The position numbers were made by a program, and so were the translations under genes. From the NCBI GenBank assembly GCA_030015575.1, contig JASDDO010000001.1, positions 518,253,772 through 518,317,771 on the forward strand: a stretch of 64,000 bases of DNA, read 5' to 3'. This DNA comes from Agapanthus africanus. Taxonomy: Eukaryota; Streptophyta; Magnoliopsida; Asparagales; Amaryllidaceae. Below are positions 35,501 through 44,709 of the stretch, in pieces. The first letter of the stretch is position 1, and the number at the start of each line of letters is the position of its first letter. The notes under the pieces are model-generated. The model made no database searches, was not told where the DNA came from, and worked only from the letters and a program-made list of their open reading frames with translations.

Positions 35501-38500
35501 GCCGCGGTTCAGGCAACGACAACATACGGTTCTTCATGGCAAGGTCGAATAACTTCTTTGTCTTGTCACGAGAAAAAAAGTGTTCGCGTCACATCTTTTC
35601 TTCAAGGGTGGGGCCCGAACGATTATTGTTCCGACGGCCAGGTGCTTTGAAGCCGCCTTGTTGTTACCGAGCATTGGCGACAAACGCCGCTTTATTCTTG
35701 CCTTTGTTGTTTCGAGGTTCTCCTCCTGTTAGAGTAAGAGATCCGGTCGATTTGCTCTTATTTGAACCAGCTTGTCGAGGAGCTCTTGATATGTAGTTGG
35801 CTTGGCGAAAGACAGGAATAGGTAAATCTCCGATCGCGAATCTAGGATGCCTATGAACATTCCGACGGCTGAGGGTTTAATGATAGGTTGCTCACATTTC
35901 GAGGCAAGATTTCTCCACTGGGTAACGTATTGCACCGGTGTTTCATTCAATCTCCTCTCTTCATTGGTCAACACGGAGATTGTAGTACGCTCGCTTGCAC
36001 TAACAAACCTGTGTGTGAACAGCAGCTCCATATCTGCGAAGCTCTCTACAGAGTCATTTGGGAGCTCCGAATACCATTCGAAGGCAGTATCCGCCAGACT
36101 GTTGATGAACTGTTAGAGGAGTAGTTTATCATCGCATCTTGTGTTACCACACATTGCTTTGAATTGTGCAATATGTTGATGAGGGTTCCGTGTTCCACTG
36201 AAGACGTTGAACTTCGAGATTGTATATTTCGGAGGATATTGCTTCTTGTTGTACCATACTGGATATGGACGACCTGCTTTAACCAGCTTAGTGGCTGCCT
36301 CACCGGCGGTGAGGAGTTTGACCTATTGGGCAATGTACTCGTTGAGTTGTGCCTTCGAGATCAAATCTTCTTTTATGGCTGACGGGCTTGGAGAGAGCTT
36401 GTAACATCCGCCTTCTCATTATCAGAAACCACTGGCGATTCTTCGGCCGGCGGTTCTGACGGTTGGGCTATCATCCCACACATCTTTTGCAGGAAGAAGG
36501 CCATTTGATCCATGTTGGCGGTCAGTTCCACCGCTTCTTTGTCTTTTTTATTGAAAGCACACTTTAGAGAGTTCGCATCAGACTCTTGCTCTGCTAAATC
36601 TTCTTGTTCGTCTTCCGGACGCATCTTGAGCGGCATGCTGACCAGTGTCGCTGCTTGTGCAACAATTTCTTGCAGCCTTTGAGCTATAGTCAGAGAGTCA
36701 ATATGAGGTCTATGACCGGTGGAAGTGTCATTTTCACTTCCGTTGAGATTATCATCCGTGCAGTGTGAACTACTTCAGCTTTGTGCGTGGGGCTTCTGAT
36801 ATTTCGCCTTTTGGGATTTATCTTAGACAAGAGAGATCTTTTTGGCCTTTGCCGTTTAGGAAAGGCCACCTCAGACTTGAGAACTGGATCATCAGCCAAA
36901 ATTCTTGAATATCTCTGATCTCAGAGAAGGCTCGGTAGAAATGACAGAGCCACGTACTTCCTTCCAGACCTTATAAATCATCGAGGAAAGTCGAAGCGTT
37001 GGCTTCTGTTCCTTTGATGCCTCCACGGATGGTGGAGACTTCTTTAAGATGGCTGTAGACGAGTTTCGCCTTAACCCTTTTGAGCGGGTTCAAAACTGTT
37101 TTTGGTCAAGACAGCCATATTGATAGTTGGCATGGGAGTTAATGTTGATGGGGAGATGCCCCCAGCTTATCTTTGCAAGCGCCAGTAATGGCATCGAGCA
37201 CATCTTGAAGCAAGAACTTCTTCGGCTTTGGGAGCCTCATAAACATGCCCTATGTGTAGTATTTGGCGCCAGTCTGTGAAGGACAGACTTTCATGAAGAT
37301 GAAGCGTCTTTTGGCATTTCGGGAGCAGCATGAGCCAGCCTTTTAAAGACCGAGCTTTTGAAATTCACATACTTCTTTGTTGGGCCTGTAGAGCTTGATG
37401 CCAGCCTCTTAAAGACCGAACCTTCAGGTTTTGCGGGCTTCTTCGATGGGCCCATGAAGCTTGAATTCAACCTGTTGAAGACTAAGCTTTCTGATTTTGC
37501 AGGCTTTTCAGATGAACATGCAGAGCTTGTTGTCAGCCTGTCAAAAACTTACTTCTTTGGGACTTCATCCTTTAGCGCGTTGAAGCGCTAGCAGTTAGGA
37601 GTGGAGGCATTTGCCCAAATTGGAGCACATTCTATTTTTGCATGAGTTGAGTTGGGATGCCGAGCAGTGGGGCCATCATTTGCCCGGACATGATCAATCG
37701 AGATGAGATGGTGTTGGAACCAGAGTTACAGTTGCAGGATGCCAATGAGATGACTACATAGAAGATAGAACACCGGCTTCAGTACCCTGAAATCCAAGAG
37801 CAACCATAAACTTGAGAGACCGCGATTTTGTTCGCGAAAACACGACACACAAAGTGTGGAGTACAAAGAGAAATAGCCTCACCGGACGTGCCAGAACCTG
37901 TTTACCACCGAAAACAGGTCAGACGAACTGGGTTAAAACGTCTTGCCTGAATTTGGGAACAAATGCATAGGTTTGGTCCATCCACCTCTCCGAAAACACT
38001 AAGTTGATTTATAGTGATGTATATCGAAGGTTTGGAAGGATGCAACCGACTTCAAATTCCCTCTCACGAATGAGAGTTTTATTGATTGTGGGAACAAATT
38101 TTTCCTAGGCGCAAGCTCATATAGTTAATTACGTTGTCACGTACGACAACTTTCTGCACTCCAGGTTTTTTACTTCGTGTGTCGTGTTTTTTAGTTTATT
38201 TGGTTTGCCCTTAGATTGTATACGGAGACTAATTTTGTCGTCGCCCGTAGGGCGCGGATTAATCCAAATCCATATATATTTCATGATTTGGGTCCACGTT
38301 GGTAACTTGGTTTGTCAACGGGAGTAAATTTAGGTTTCAATTCACATTTGTGAGGCCTATCGGTTCATATAAAGCTTAAGCTTTATCTAAAAACACGTTA
38401 GTCTCATCTGAGAACTAAAATCAACTTGGAACGTTTGAGCATATAGGCACTGCCTAGGGACACATCGTCTCATTTGAGAACTAGATCAACCGAGATAGCA

Positions 38501-40943
38501 TGAGAATATTATTCTCAAAGATCTTTAAGATCTGGAAGCTTAAGTTTCAAGACTTAGCCAAATTGTGCCAAGTATGGGGCATGTTCGGCGCTCATATGCC
38601 TTTGGTGCTGGCGCGGCTCGTAGCTAGAGATTGGTGCACGGTTTTGGCGCATACTCACGTGCATTGCACGTGGCGCCCAGTGGGACAAAGTGTATGCTTG
38701 ACGCTGGTGCACATCTTTGGCGCAGCTCGGGTCGGCTTGGCACTGGCGCATATGCTTTGCACGTGGTACAACCCGGTCTTGGTAGGCCTTTCTTTGGCGC
38801 TGGCTTACATGTTTGCACATGGCGCAAGCCAGGGTTTGAAAGCTTAAAGCTCTGTTAATGGAAAGGTTAAACTTTCAAGATGATCTTCTGATCAAATCCA
38901 TAAAAATCACATTTTTGTGATCTTCGGAACTTAGTTCTCGGGTATGAATATTTTTTGGAGGGAAACTATGTCCCATGAAGTTGAGACTTCGATGCCTTTT
39001 AATGGTGGGATTACTTAAATTTTTCCCTTGATCTTAGATTTTAAGATCAAATCCCTCCATGAGAACTTAAGTTCTCGTTTTAGGAAAGATTTAACTCATG
39101 AATCTTTGATCCAGGGGAAAAAAAACTTAAGTTTTTGTGAAGCTTAAGCTTCTTTAAAGGAGAGAATAGGCAAAAGGAGAATTTTTTCCTTAGTTTTTAC
39201 ATAAGGTTTGATTGAGGAAGATGAATATCTTTGGCAGAGGCTTAAATCTCTTTTTCTTTATCTTATGGGGGTATTGTGTGTATGAGGATTAATCTTCTAG
39301 GTTCCTATTTATAGGATAGGAGAGAATTAATTAAGTTGAGAGAATATCTCATTTGAGAGATCTCAATTGATCTTAAGATCAATCAGTGATGCTTAAGTAT
39401 CGTTGGATCTTTGATCCAAGGGCTCTCTGTTAACAGAGGAAATATCTTTCTTGTTTTAGAAAGATATAGGAAAAATTTCTTGTTAATAAGAGATCTTTCT
39501 GTTTTAGAAAGATACATGGAAATATTTTTCCAAATAGAGCTTAAATTTTACCTGAAGCATACGCTTCAACAGAGATTGGCGCCGGCACCAGGGTTTGGCA
39601 TTGGCACTGCTTGCGGCAGGATTGGCATTGGCGACGCCTGCGGCAGAGATGGCGTTTGGTGCTGCCTGCGCCAGGGTTGAGCTTAAGCTCTTGAGCCCAA
39701 ATTTGGGCGGGAACAATACCCCTTGAGCATTTTTTTACATAATAATCAATACACTCTACATATCTTAGGAATGTGAGTTCACAATTTTGTAACCATGTCT
39801 TGAATGTGCTCATTAAAGGCTTTTGTGTGCTTCTAAAACATTGAATGCTAGGTTGCACATATGCTTCTAACGGGTTGTCGTGTCCATGTCCTGCATGTAT
39901 CATACATCATCACTTGCATGACACTTGTACGACGCGTATTAGACATGTCATATATGTGTTATATACATATTGCATGTGTCCTATTCACGTCCCATGTGTC
40001 TTCTGCATGCCTTTAGTATGTTATCGACTTATCTTTACAATGTGTCTTTTGGATGTTTTACTTTTTCGGAAAGACTTGTTAATCACCTATCTTATCATTT
40101 TATACTTTGGATAATATTGGTAATAAATTTGAAGAATGACATATGGTTGTATGTTATTATTATGATATGTCTATTTAAATGTTAGACTTGTTAACCATGA
40201 AATATATGTATATAAATATGTGTGCGTGCGCGTGTGTTTCCGTGTCCTCATATCCTATATTATCCTATATTTTGCGATTTTGTCATATCACCGTACCGCA
40301 TCATGTCGCGTCAAGTCCGTGTCCGTGCAACCTTGGTTGAATGTACATTATCAGCATACAGGCTTTAACATGTTATTTCACATGTATGACAACCCAATTA
40401 AAACATTGTATCTTAAGGCGCTGTCACAGAAAAAGAAATGCATCCTTTTAATTGCCTATTCCAAGTTGTAACCCATTTTTTGCAGGAAAGGTCCATTGCT
40501 ATTACACCAAGGTTGTTATCGTAGTATGGTTGGTTGCAGTATTGGTCCTTACCAACACCTATACTGCCAGTCTCAGCTCAATCTTGACATCCCAGAAGCT
40601 TGAACCCGTGGCAAATGACAACAAAATAGGGTGCGATGGGGACTCATTCGTCCTTAAATATTTGCAACAGGTTCTTGGATACAGCGAACAGAAGATCGAG
40701 AAGATCGAGTCAGAATATAACTATCCTAAGGCTTTTCATAGTGGTAATATAACAGCGGCTTATCTTGAGGTACCCTACATGCGAGTTTTTCTTGCTCAGA
40801 ATAAAGGTTACACTGCATATGGGGAGATCCACCGGCTTGGCGGATTTGGCTTTGTAAGTTGCTCCATTTTTTTTAGCTCCTGAGCATATCCTCATATGAC
40901 AAGGCTTGATAACAGGTTAAGAAGTGTGTTAAGCTGCTTAGTG

Positions 40944-40982
<39 letters not shown>

Positions 40983-42035
40983 TACAGTGCATGCACACAC
41001 CGTGTGCGCTCGCACATACACCCCGACAACACAGAGAAAACGTAAAACAAAACAAACACATAAATAGGCAAGCTAATCGTCCATATGTATATAATTTAGT
41101 TAAACTACATTCATACAAACTAATCAAACTTGAGAATTATTCTACAGAAGAGGCTACAAAACAAACATGAAATCCTACATGTCTCGAAAAGAACATCTAA
41201 AAGTACAAATTAAATGTTTCGACCTGATTGCTTGCAAGATTTGAGAATTTGAAATTAGCTAAATTATATAGTATTCCTGCATAAGGCTGATCACGACACA
41301 GATATCACTATGGAAAGCTTAATGAAACACATAAACAGCAGCAAACAGCAGCGATAAATAATGATATTGATATGGCATAGCTTTATACAGCCGGGATAAA
41401 ATCAGAAGGAATGCATGATTAAGCTCATGGACAAATGAAGTTATTGCAGATATAAAGTAGGGAGAAGTAAAAGTGATTATGGCATAGTAAAACATGAAAT
41501 AAAAAAATATACTCTAGCTACAGAAGTTGACCTCCTATCTATTTTCTTAATCACCTCTCAGGTATTTCCAAAAGGCTCTCCATTGGCTGACGATATATCA
41601 CAAATCATACTAGAATTAATTGAGGATGGAACACTGAAGAGTTTGGAAGATAAATGGTTCGCGTTCTCAATGACTAGTTGTCCAAACAAGCCTAATGACG
41701 AAAACAACGATAGCCTCACCCTGGATAGCTTTTGGGCACTGTTCATCTTCACCGGAGCTACCACCACTATCGTATTTGTATTATTCAAGGCTCGTCTGCT
41801 TCCGGATTATAGCCGCCACACATGGGCAAAAATAGGTGTTCCTGTCAGAGAAAGATATGTGAGATGGAAGTCTAATTTTGGGAGGAGAAGACTCCGTCAA
41901 CTTTTGCGGAGACCATCATTTACATCACCTAAAGTAGCTCATGATCCTTGTGAGGATTCTGTAGTAGTTGCAGCGAGCAATCAAGCACCTGGTGATATCG
42001 AAGTTCGTAATCTGCCAAACCCAAATAACATTTAG
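23746..42035 (+). CDS. Glutamate receptor-like channel (GLR), five exons, intact frame
   Basis: Plant GLRs are ligand-gated cation (Ca2+-permeable) channels opened by amino acids and related ligands. Joining exons 23746-23968, 24580-25856, 26881-27187, 40486-40853 and 41562-42035 gives 2,649 nt, 882 residues plus stop, with every intron GT-AG and in phase. Domain order is as follows: signal peptide 1 to ~27 (FLLFLVCCFSVLTEKAAS); LIVBP/ANF-receptor domain ~33-420; S1 ~440-550 (LRIGVPNRTAF, DAAVGDITILAKR); M1 ~553-570; pore loop M2 ~583-600 (TQFGATFWLISSTIFF); M3 ~611-636 with TNTYTASLSSIL as the SYTANLAAF-type gate; S2 (KIGCDGDSFV to LEDKW); M4 ~782-801; a basic cytosolic tail. Two short gaps relative to family norm are seen, at the exon 1/2 joint and before IGCDGDSF. 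The clade was not decided. The third intron is 13.3 kb through nested transposons. Confidence 0.88.
24580..25856 (+). CDS. GLR exon 2 (ANF-receptor domain and beginning of S1)
   Basis: Acceptor GCGCAG|AA, donor CCCAAG|GTAAAT. The open frame includes PILSLAATQPLALSPNPFLF, LVKLYHWRRVVVTYEENIYG, LLALDFLKGAKALGMM, WITGDDITG and GWGKLRIGVPNRTAFDQFV. It runs into S1 (VTGFCIDVFYETLNRLKYDF). Confidence 0.9.
25857..26880 (+). other. GLR intron 2
   Basis: A 1.0-kb AT-rich intron. An uninterrupted (AT)n microsatellite lies at about 26527-26574; nothing else was recognised. Confidence 0.8.
26881..27187 (+). CDS. GLR exon 3 (S1 end, M1, pore loop)
   Basis: Acceptor TGTGACAG|GAA, donor AAACATG|GTGAGA. 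It encodes EHDAAVGDITILAKRQ, KPYLSSGLAMMV, then M1 (SIVGSLFYTGLIVWYLEH) and the pore helix (WTQFGATFWLISSTIFFKHG). Confidence 0.9.
27855..29674 (-). repeat. Left LTR (3' LTR of the minus-strand element)
   Basis: 1,820 bp, TG...CA ends. It carries several copies of the dyad CACGTGCATTGCACGTGGCG and close variants (about 28604, 28699, 28755, 29554 and 29698). Open frames over this GC-rich part are not genes. Confidence 0.88.
29675..29692 (-). other. Candidate polypurine tract of the Gypsy element
   Basis: On the minus strand AGTGGTGGGGGGCATT runs directly into the TGTTCCC start of the LTR, as expected for a PPT. Confidence 0.5.
29786..30530. repeat. Two direct copies of a ~380-bp unit inside the Gypsy element
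   Basis: Copy 1 begins near 29786 and copy 2 near 30168. Both contain ATTTTAACTT, AAGTTTGCGGTACTGGGT-like text, CGCACCATTGCGTTA, TTATTTCTTCTCGATTTGCA, AAAACGTT, CCAATCC, GGCCATCAGARATTCAGTGT, GAGTCCCAGGAAA and ATGACATCCAGTGGTC. Confidence 0.85.
31080..31190. repeat. Triplicated CATCATTTCGGCTAT motif
   Basis: GCCCGATCATTTCGGCTATT, GCCCCATCATTTCGGCTATT and GCCCCATCATTTCGGCTATA occur three times within about 110 bp, with TTTAT-rich spacers. Confidence 0.85.
31409..33770. repeat. Tandem array of ~300-480-bp units replacing pol in the Gypsy element
   Basis: Units begin with GTTTAGGTCC and CACCTAAGGCTTTTCAATTT near 31417, 31902, 32276, 32653, 32955 and 33632. Each then repeats an inner module of the form (GAGTCG)(AGAGGATCTC)(GTAGGTGTATTTTCTCCT) several times. 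Units end with TAGCTTGGTTTGCCAACGGAGG and CCATGGATTGTATACGG. The 33200-33470 stretch is an insertion or a variant unit with its own duplication (TACGAGTTTGCG, CGGGTTTTCACAAG). No coding sequence was seen. Confidence 0.85.
33786..34130 (-). repeat. Second copy of the gag CPYHR module
   Basis: This segment aligns along its length with about 35360-35690. Shared landmarks are TCTTCGACCCAATT, TAACCCGATG, CAATAATTAGGGTCRTYGACC, GCATTTGCTT, GCTTCATGRCAAGGTC, CTTGTCACGAG and AGGTGCTTTGAAGCC. It is a direct duplication about 1.57 kb apart inside the element. Confidence 0.8.
34200..36899 (-). pseudogene. Decayed retrotransposon gag region
   Basis: Read right to left, the fragments change frame several times. 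N-terminal charged pieces lie at 36690-36899 and 36373-36636. A retrotransposon-gag core is at 35729-36031 (QYVTQWRNLASKCEQP, then YLFLSFAKPTTYQELLDKL). A CPYHRVTSHPLED module followed by FVFKNWVED lies at 35355-35537, and acidic C-terminal pieces such as MDLQKYIDALEEYNQKV extend to about 34850. A last piece (DDPIDKLIKEAVQEREDIIR) lies beyond an inserted MITE. The order and motifs fit a plant Gypsy gag, and no enzymatic domain follows it. Confidence 0.7.
34399..34805. mobile_element. hAT-like MITE nested inside the Gypsy gag region
   Basis: The ends are CTAAGATTGCACGGATACGG and, on the other strand, TAAGTTGCATGGACACGTC. Both arms are rich in GACACG and ACACGG repeats. The flanks TGCAGGCC and GACAGGCC (6 of 8 identical) may be the target duplication. 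Sister copy at 39848-40335. Confidence 0.6.
37880..37898 (-). other. Candidate primer-binding site of the Gypsy element
   Basis: On the minus strand, next to the 5' LTR, the sequence reads GGTTCTGGCACGTCCGGTGA. It resembles the TGGCRCGYCCGGTGRG primer sites of some plant Gypsy elements. The matching tRNA was not identified. Confidence 0.5.
37899..39715 (-). repeat. Right LTR (5' LTR of the minus-strand element)
   Basis: 1,817 bp, colinear with the left LTR from the first to the last base. It has the same CACGTG-containing dyads (about 38656 and 38758). Confidence 0.88.
39848..40335. mobile_element. Second hAT-like MITE copy, 8-bp TSD
   Basis: The left end CTAGGTTGCAC and the right end on the other strand CAAGGTTGCACGGACACGGA are inverted. 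The flanks ATTGAATG (39840-39847) and GTTGAATG (40336-40343) form an 8-bp TSD with one mismatch, typical of hAT. The right arm, read on the minus strand, matches the left arm of the 34399 copy (AAAATCGCAAAATATAGGAT). Confidence 0.65.
40486..40853 (+). CDS. GLR exon 4 (M3 and most of S2)
   Basis: Acceptor TTGCAG|GA, donor GGCTTT|GTAAGT. It encodes YTKVVIVVWLVAVLVL and TNTYTASLSSILTSQ (M3 with gate motif), then KIGCDGDSFVLKYLQQVLGY and AAYLEVPYMRVFLAQ. The linker between KLEP and KIGCDGDSF is a few residues shorter than usual. Confidence 0.9.
40945..40974. repeat. (AC)n microsatellite in GLR intron 4
   Basis: An uninterrupted AC run of about 15 units. Confidence 0.95.
41562..42035 (+). CDS. 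GLR exon 5 (end of S2, M4, cytosolic tail)
   Basis: Acceptor CCTCTCAG|GTATTT, ends at TAG 42033-42035. It encodes VFPKGSPLADDISQIILELI and EDGTLKSLEDKWF (S2 end), M4 (SFWALFIFTGATTTIVFVLF) and a basic Arg-rich tail. The intron before it (40854-41561) carries an (AC)n microsatellite. Confidence 0.9.
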   Translation, partial: VFPKGSPLADDISQIILELIEDGTLKSLEDKWFAFSMTSCPNKPNDENNDSLTLDSFWALFIFTGATTTIVFVLFKARLLPDYSRHTWAKIGVPVRERYVRWKSNFGRRRLRQLLRRPSFTSPKVAHDPCEDSVVVAASNQAPGDIEVRNLPNPNNI

Positions 42036-43130
42036 AAGGAAATTTATTCATATAAGCCTAATAGTTGTTTTACAGCTCCCTCTCATGTTTGGTTATGTAC
42101 ATAACTGCATAATGAGCTATATTCGACGATTTTACGTGTGTTGTCAATGCTTCTGATGTGCATAAAGAGTTGATAGCTTAACAACAGATTCAGTAATGTA
42201 CATTCAGAACATGATATGTAAATTGTATGCCAGAAATATTTAGAGATTAATCTACAGTTAGTGCTTGCTTGTGCCCTTTACTCAAGAGTTACATTGTCCT
42301 TGACTCAATAAGGCCTATTTGGCAAAGGGGTTACGGTTTCCGAAACCATGGTTTGTGAGGTTTCCAAGCTAAACTCTACAAAATTTAACTGAAACCTCAT
42401 TTTTTAGCCTGGAGTTTCGTAAAGTTTCAAGCCGGTCCCTTTTTAAAACCCTCTTCTTAAACAAAACCTTAGTTTCAAAACTATGTTGCCAAACGACCCT
42501 AAGCTTTCTGAAACCCCGTTTTTTACGAAATGGCGGATTCATTTTTAACTTGAACAAAACTGTGCTTTCAGAAACCTTGTGGCCAAACCAAGGGTAAGTT
42601 CTCCCTTTCAACAACGATTTGATTCTGTGAACACATTTTCTCAATCCCAATACTGTGATGAATTGGTTGATTCGCAATAACAAAAATCTTCTTTTTTTGG
42701 CCTTAAATTTGAATTATAAACCATATATAATTCAAAATCCCTGCTTTAATGATATTGAACACCAACAAATATCATAGCTTGAAATTTCTTGTGATATGAT
42801 GAAAACTTCAGCATGGAAAAAAGAAGATTACCTCGTGAAACTTGATTGCTTGTGCTGCAATGTTCTTGTTTGAATCAAAAACTGGAAGCGATCGCTGGCA
42901 GCAGTTCAACCTTTGAGAATCTTTCCAATGAAGAAGATGCGATTCCATTCCCAAATTACCTCAAAATTTTCCCTATGGTTTTGCGTTATCCCCTTCTCCA
43001 CTGATTTGTCTCCACATCAAAATTTTCTAGGGTTTAGCCTATCCACAATGCATTTTGGATGGCAATTACTTATCGGGTTCGGGTAGGATTTAAGGTTTCC
43101 TCCTAAATAAACAGAACTATATCCGTGTCA
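42036..43130. other. GLR 3' flank and intergenic sequence
   Basis: The GLR 3' untranslated region probably occupies the first 200-300 bp, but no clear polyadenylation signal was chosen. Apart from the MITE at 42312-42499, nothing recognisable was found. Confidence 0.5.
42312..42499. mobile_element. Tourist-like MITE downstream of GLR, TSD TAA
   Basis: Begins GGCCTATTTGGCAA and ends TTGCCAAACGACCC, flanked by TAA at 42309-42311 and 42500-42502. The interior is full of GGTTTCCGAAACC-type palindromic pieces. It is similar in type to the element at 3104-3485. Confidence 0.55.
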
Positions 43131-44287
43131 AGGATATAAATGGACATTGATAATTCGAGCATACTCTATATCCATATCTGATTTTATCAAACACATATAG
43201 TTATTTTCTGACGATGCTCGATATCGGTGATCTCCCAGATCAGGACACGTGGCAGATGACGTGTCCTAGGGCTCACAAGAAAGGACCTACAGTGGTCGAC
43301 CAGAACACTCCTGTGCCCGTCCTACAAGCAAACGCTGGCTCACCTCCGAGCCCCCAGCACAATTGGCCTCCTCGGCCTCACTGCTCATCTCCGAGCTATC
43401 ACAGACCCGAGCCTCCTCGTCCCTCTCAGCTCACCTTCGGGCTCGAGCAGAACCAAGATACCTCGGCTCTCCCGCTCCTCCGCGAGCTCTCCCGCCGAGG
43501 TCATCTTCCTCGGTCTCATCGACCGACCGACATCACCGCTTGCAGGCGTAACCGCCATCCCGCGAATCTCGCCATGCGCGAAATCTCCGCCGGCCACATC
43601 CCACGTTTCACGCCACCACGATCCCCCAATAACGAGCCTGTCTCGCCATTAATGGGAGGTCCCGCTCATCACGCGGGCGTGACGTCGGGAGCGTAACGGC
43701 CGGCGTGATTCTCACGCTTGTCTCGCCTGCTGCCACCGCTATATAAACCCCTTCTTCAGACAGTCCAAGTAAGCCATTTTGACTCCACTAAGCCGTTACT
43801 CTGCTCGGATCTCTAGTCTGACTTGACCGTCGGAGGGTCCTCGGTGGTACAACCACCCCGGGGTTTCCTTGCAGGTAGCTCGGTAACCACAACCTCAAAC
43901 CCATTAAGATCCACACGCTTCAGGAGTGACAGCCTCCAGATCCAATCTCAGCCACCCATCGCCGCCATCAGCAGATCAACGGAAGATAACATCTTGGCGC
44001 GATCCAGGTCGCGTCATTTTCATTTCCGGTGACTAATGAACATCGCCAATAGCCACATGATACAGATATGGTAACAACTATATCCATACCGTACAGGTAT
44101 CCGATAACAAAAATAGTAATTTTTGGCTTTATTAACTATATTTTTTTTCCAATATTCATTTTATATCCATATCCGTATTTAATTTTTACGAAATATGGAT
44201 AGTTTTTAAATTTCCGATAACTATCCGTATCCATCTAGGATTTTTAGATATGGATATAGTAACACCTATTCCGTTTACATCCCTAAG
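43131..44287. mobile_element. hAT-type remnant with TATCCATATCCG-rich body, interrupted by a GC-rich segment
   Basis: Left AGGATATAAATGGAC and, on the other strand at the right, AGGGATGTAAACGGA resemble each other as diverged terminal inverted repeats. The body carries many ATATCCATATCCG and ATATGGATA words. Similar words continue to about 44580. Boundaries are approximate. Confidence 0.35.
43214..44035 (+). mobile_element. GC-rich LTR-like fragment (Gypsy type)
   Basis: Base composition rises sharply against the flanks. A TATA box (GCTATATAAACCCC, about 43738) is followed about 85 bp later by GACTTGACCGTCGGAGGGTC and CCCGGGGTTTCCTTGCAGGT, a pattern familiar from plant Gypsy LTR R regions. 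Near the end TTGGCGCGATCCAGGTCGCG resembles a primer-binding site. The 160-codon open frame at 43214-43696 is Pro/Arg-rich and matches no protein family I know. LTR ends and TSD were not resolved. Confidence 0.4.
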
Positions 44288-44559
44288 CTGTATTTAGTAG
44301 CCATAGACGGGTTCGAATTTGGATACAGAAAAATATGGAAAATGAAAATTACCATCCTTATTTCCTATAAGCAGGATATGGATACAGATATGACATTAAT
44401 ATTAGAAAAAATATACTCGAAAAGTCTAACATTACTATATTTTATAGATACGTATACAGAATAGATATATGTGTTATCATATTCTTATAGGTGGCTATTG
44501 GCGGATGCAATTAAATGGGCAGCCTTCTGAAATAAAAATTAATATCCATATTTAATAAA

Positions 44560-44705
44560 AAATCGGATACACATAAGGAGTCATCTCTGATATTTATACC
44601 CATTTATATTAGTGGTATTTTTTTTGGTATGCGACCCTTTTCAAGAATCGAACCGATGACTTCACTTTGGAGGGAAAATTCTCACCAACCGAGCTATGCC
44701 TACAT
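44560..44705 (-). mobile_element. tRNA-derived SINE (head region)
   Basis: On the minus strand, TAGCTCGGTTGGTGAG (44681-44696) matches a Pol III A box and GGTTCGATTC (44645-44654) a B box, 26 bases apart. The rest does not fold as a tRNA. It continues GGGTCGCATACC, then an A run and AAATGGGTATAAATATC, as in plant SINE bodies. The 3' limit is uncertain. Confidence 0.6.
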
Positions 44706-44709
44706 CTTT

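Larger units (their letters stand above)
27855..39715 (-). mobile_element. Non-autonomous Gypsy-type LTR retrotransposon, 11.9 kb, TSD ATACC
   Basis: Two ~1.8-kb direct LTRs (27855-29674 and 37899-39715) start TGTTT(C/A)CC(A/G)CCGAAAAC and end GGGAACA. They are flanked by ATACC at 27850-27854 and 39716-39720. Orientation is minus: gag pieces read leftward, a G-rich polypurine tract borders the left LTR, and a TGGCACGTCCGGTGAGG primer-site-like sequence borders the right LTR. Visible LTR divergence (about one base in seven over the first 80) indicates an old insertion. Between gag and the 3' LTR there is no protease, RT, RNase H or integrase that I can find; tandem arrays take that place. It sits in GLR intron 3, antisense to the gene. 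Confidence 0.85.
27188..40485 (+). other. 13.3-kb GLR intron 3 carrying nested transposons
   Basis: The donor GTGAGAATTC follows the pore-loop exon and the acceptor TTTTTTGCAG precedes M3. The exons on either side join in phase (codon G|GA). The intron contains the LTR element 27855-39715 and two copies of a hAT-like MITE. Outside these, 27188-27849 and 40344-40485 are plain AT-rich sequence. A 27210-27464 open frame has no family resemblance and is not supported as a gene. Confidence 0.85.

Noticed and set aside
43214-43696. 160-codon Pro/Arg-rich frame
   Set aside because: Falls in an LTR-like GC-rich segment with TATA box downstream; no recognisable domain.
44630-44705. Possible tRNA gene on the minus strand
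   Set aside because: A and B boxes are present but acceptor and anticodon stems do not form; better explained as a SINE.
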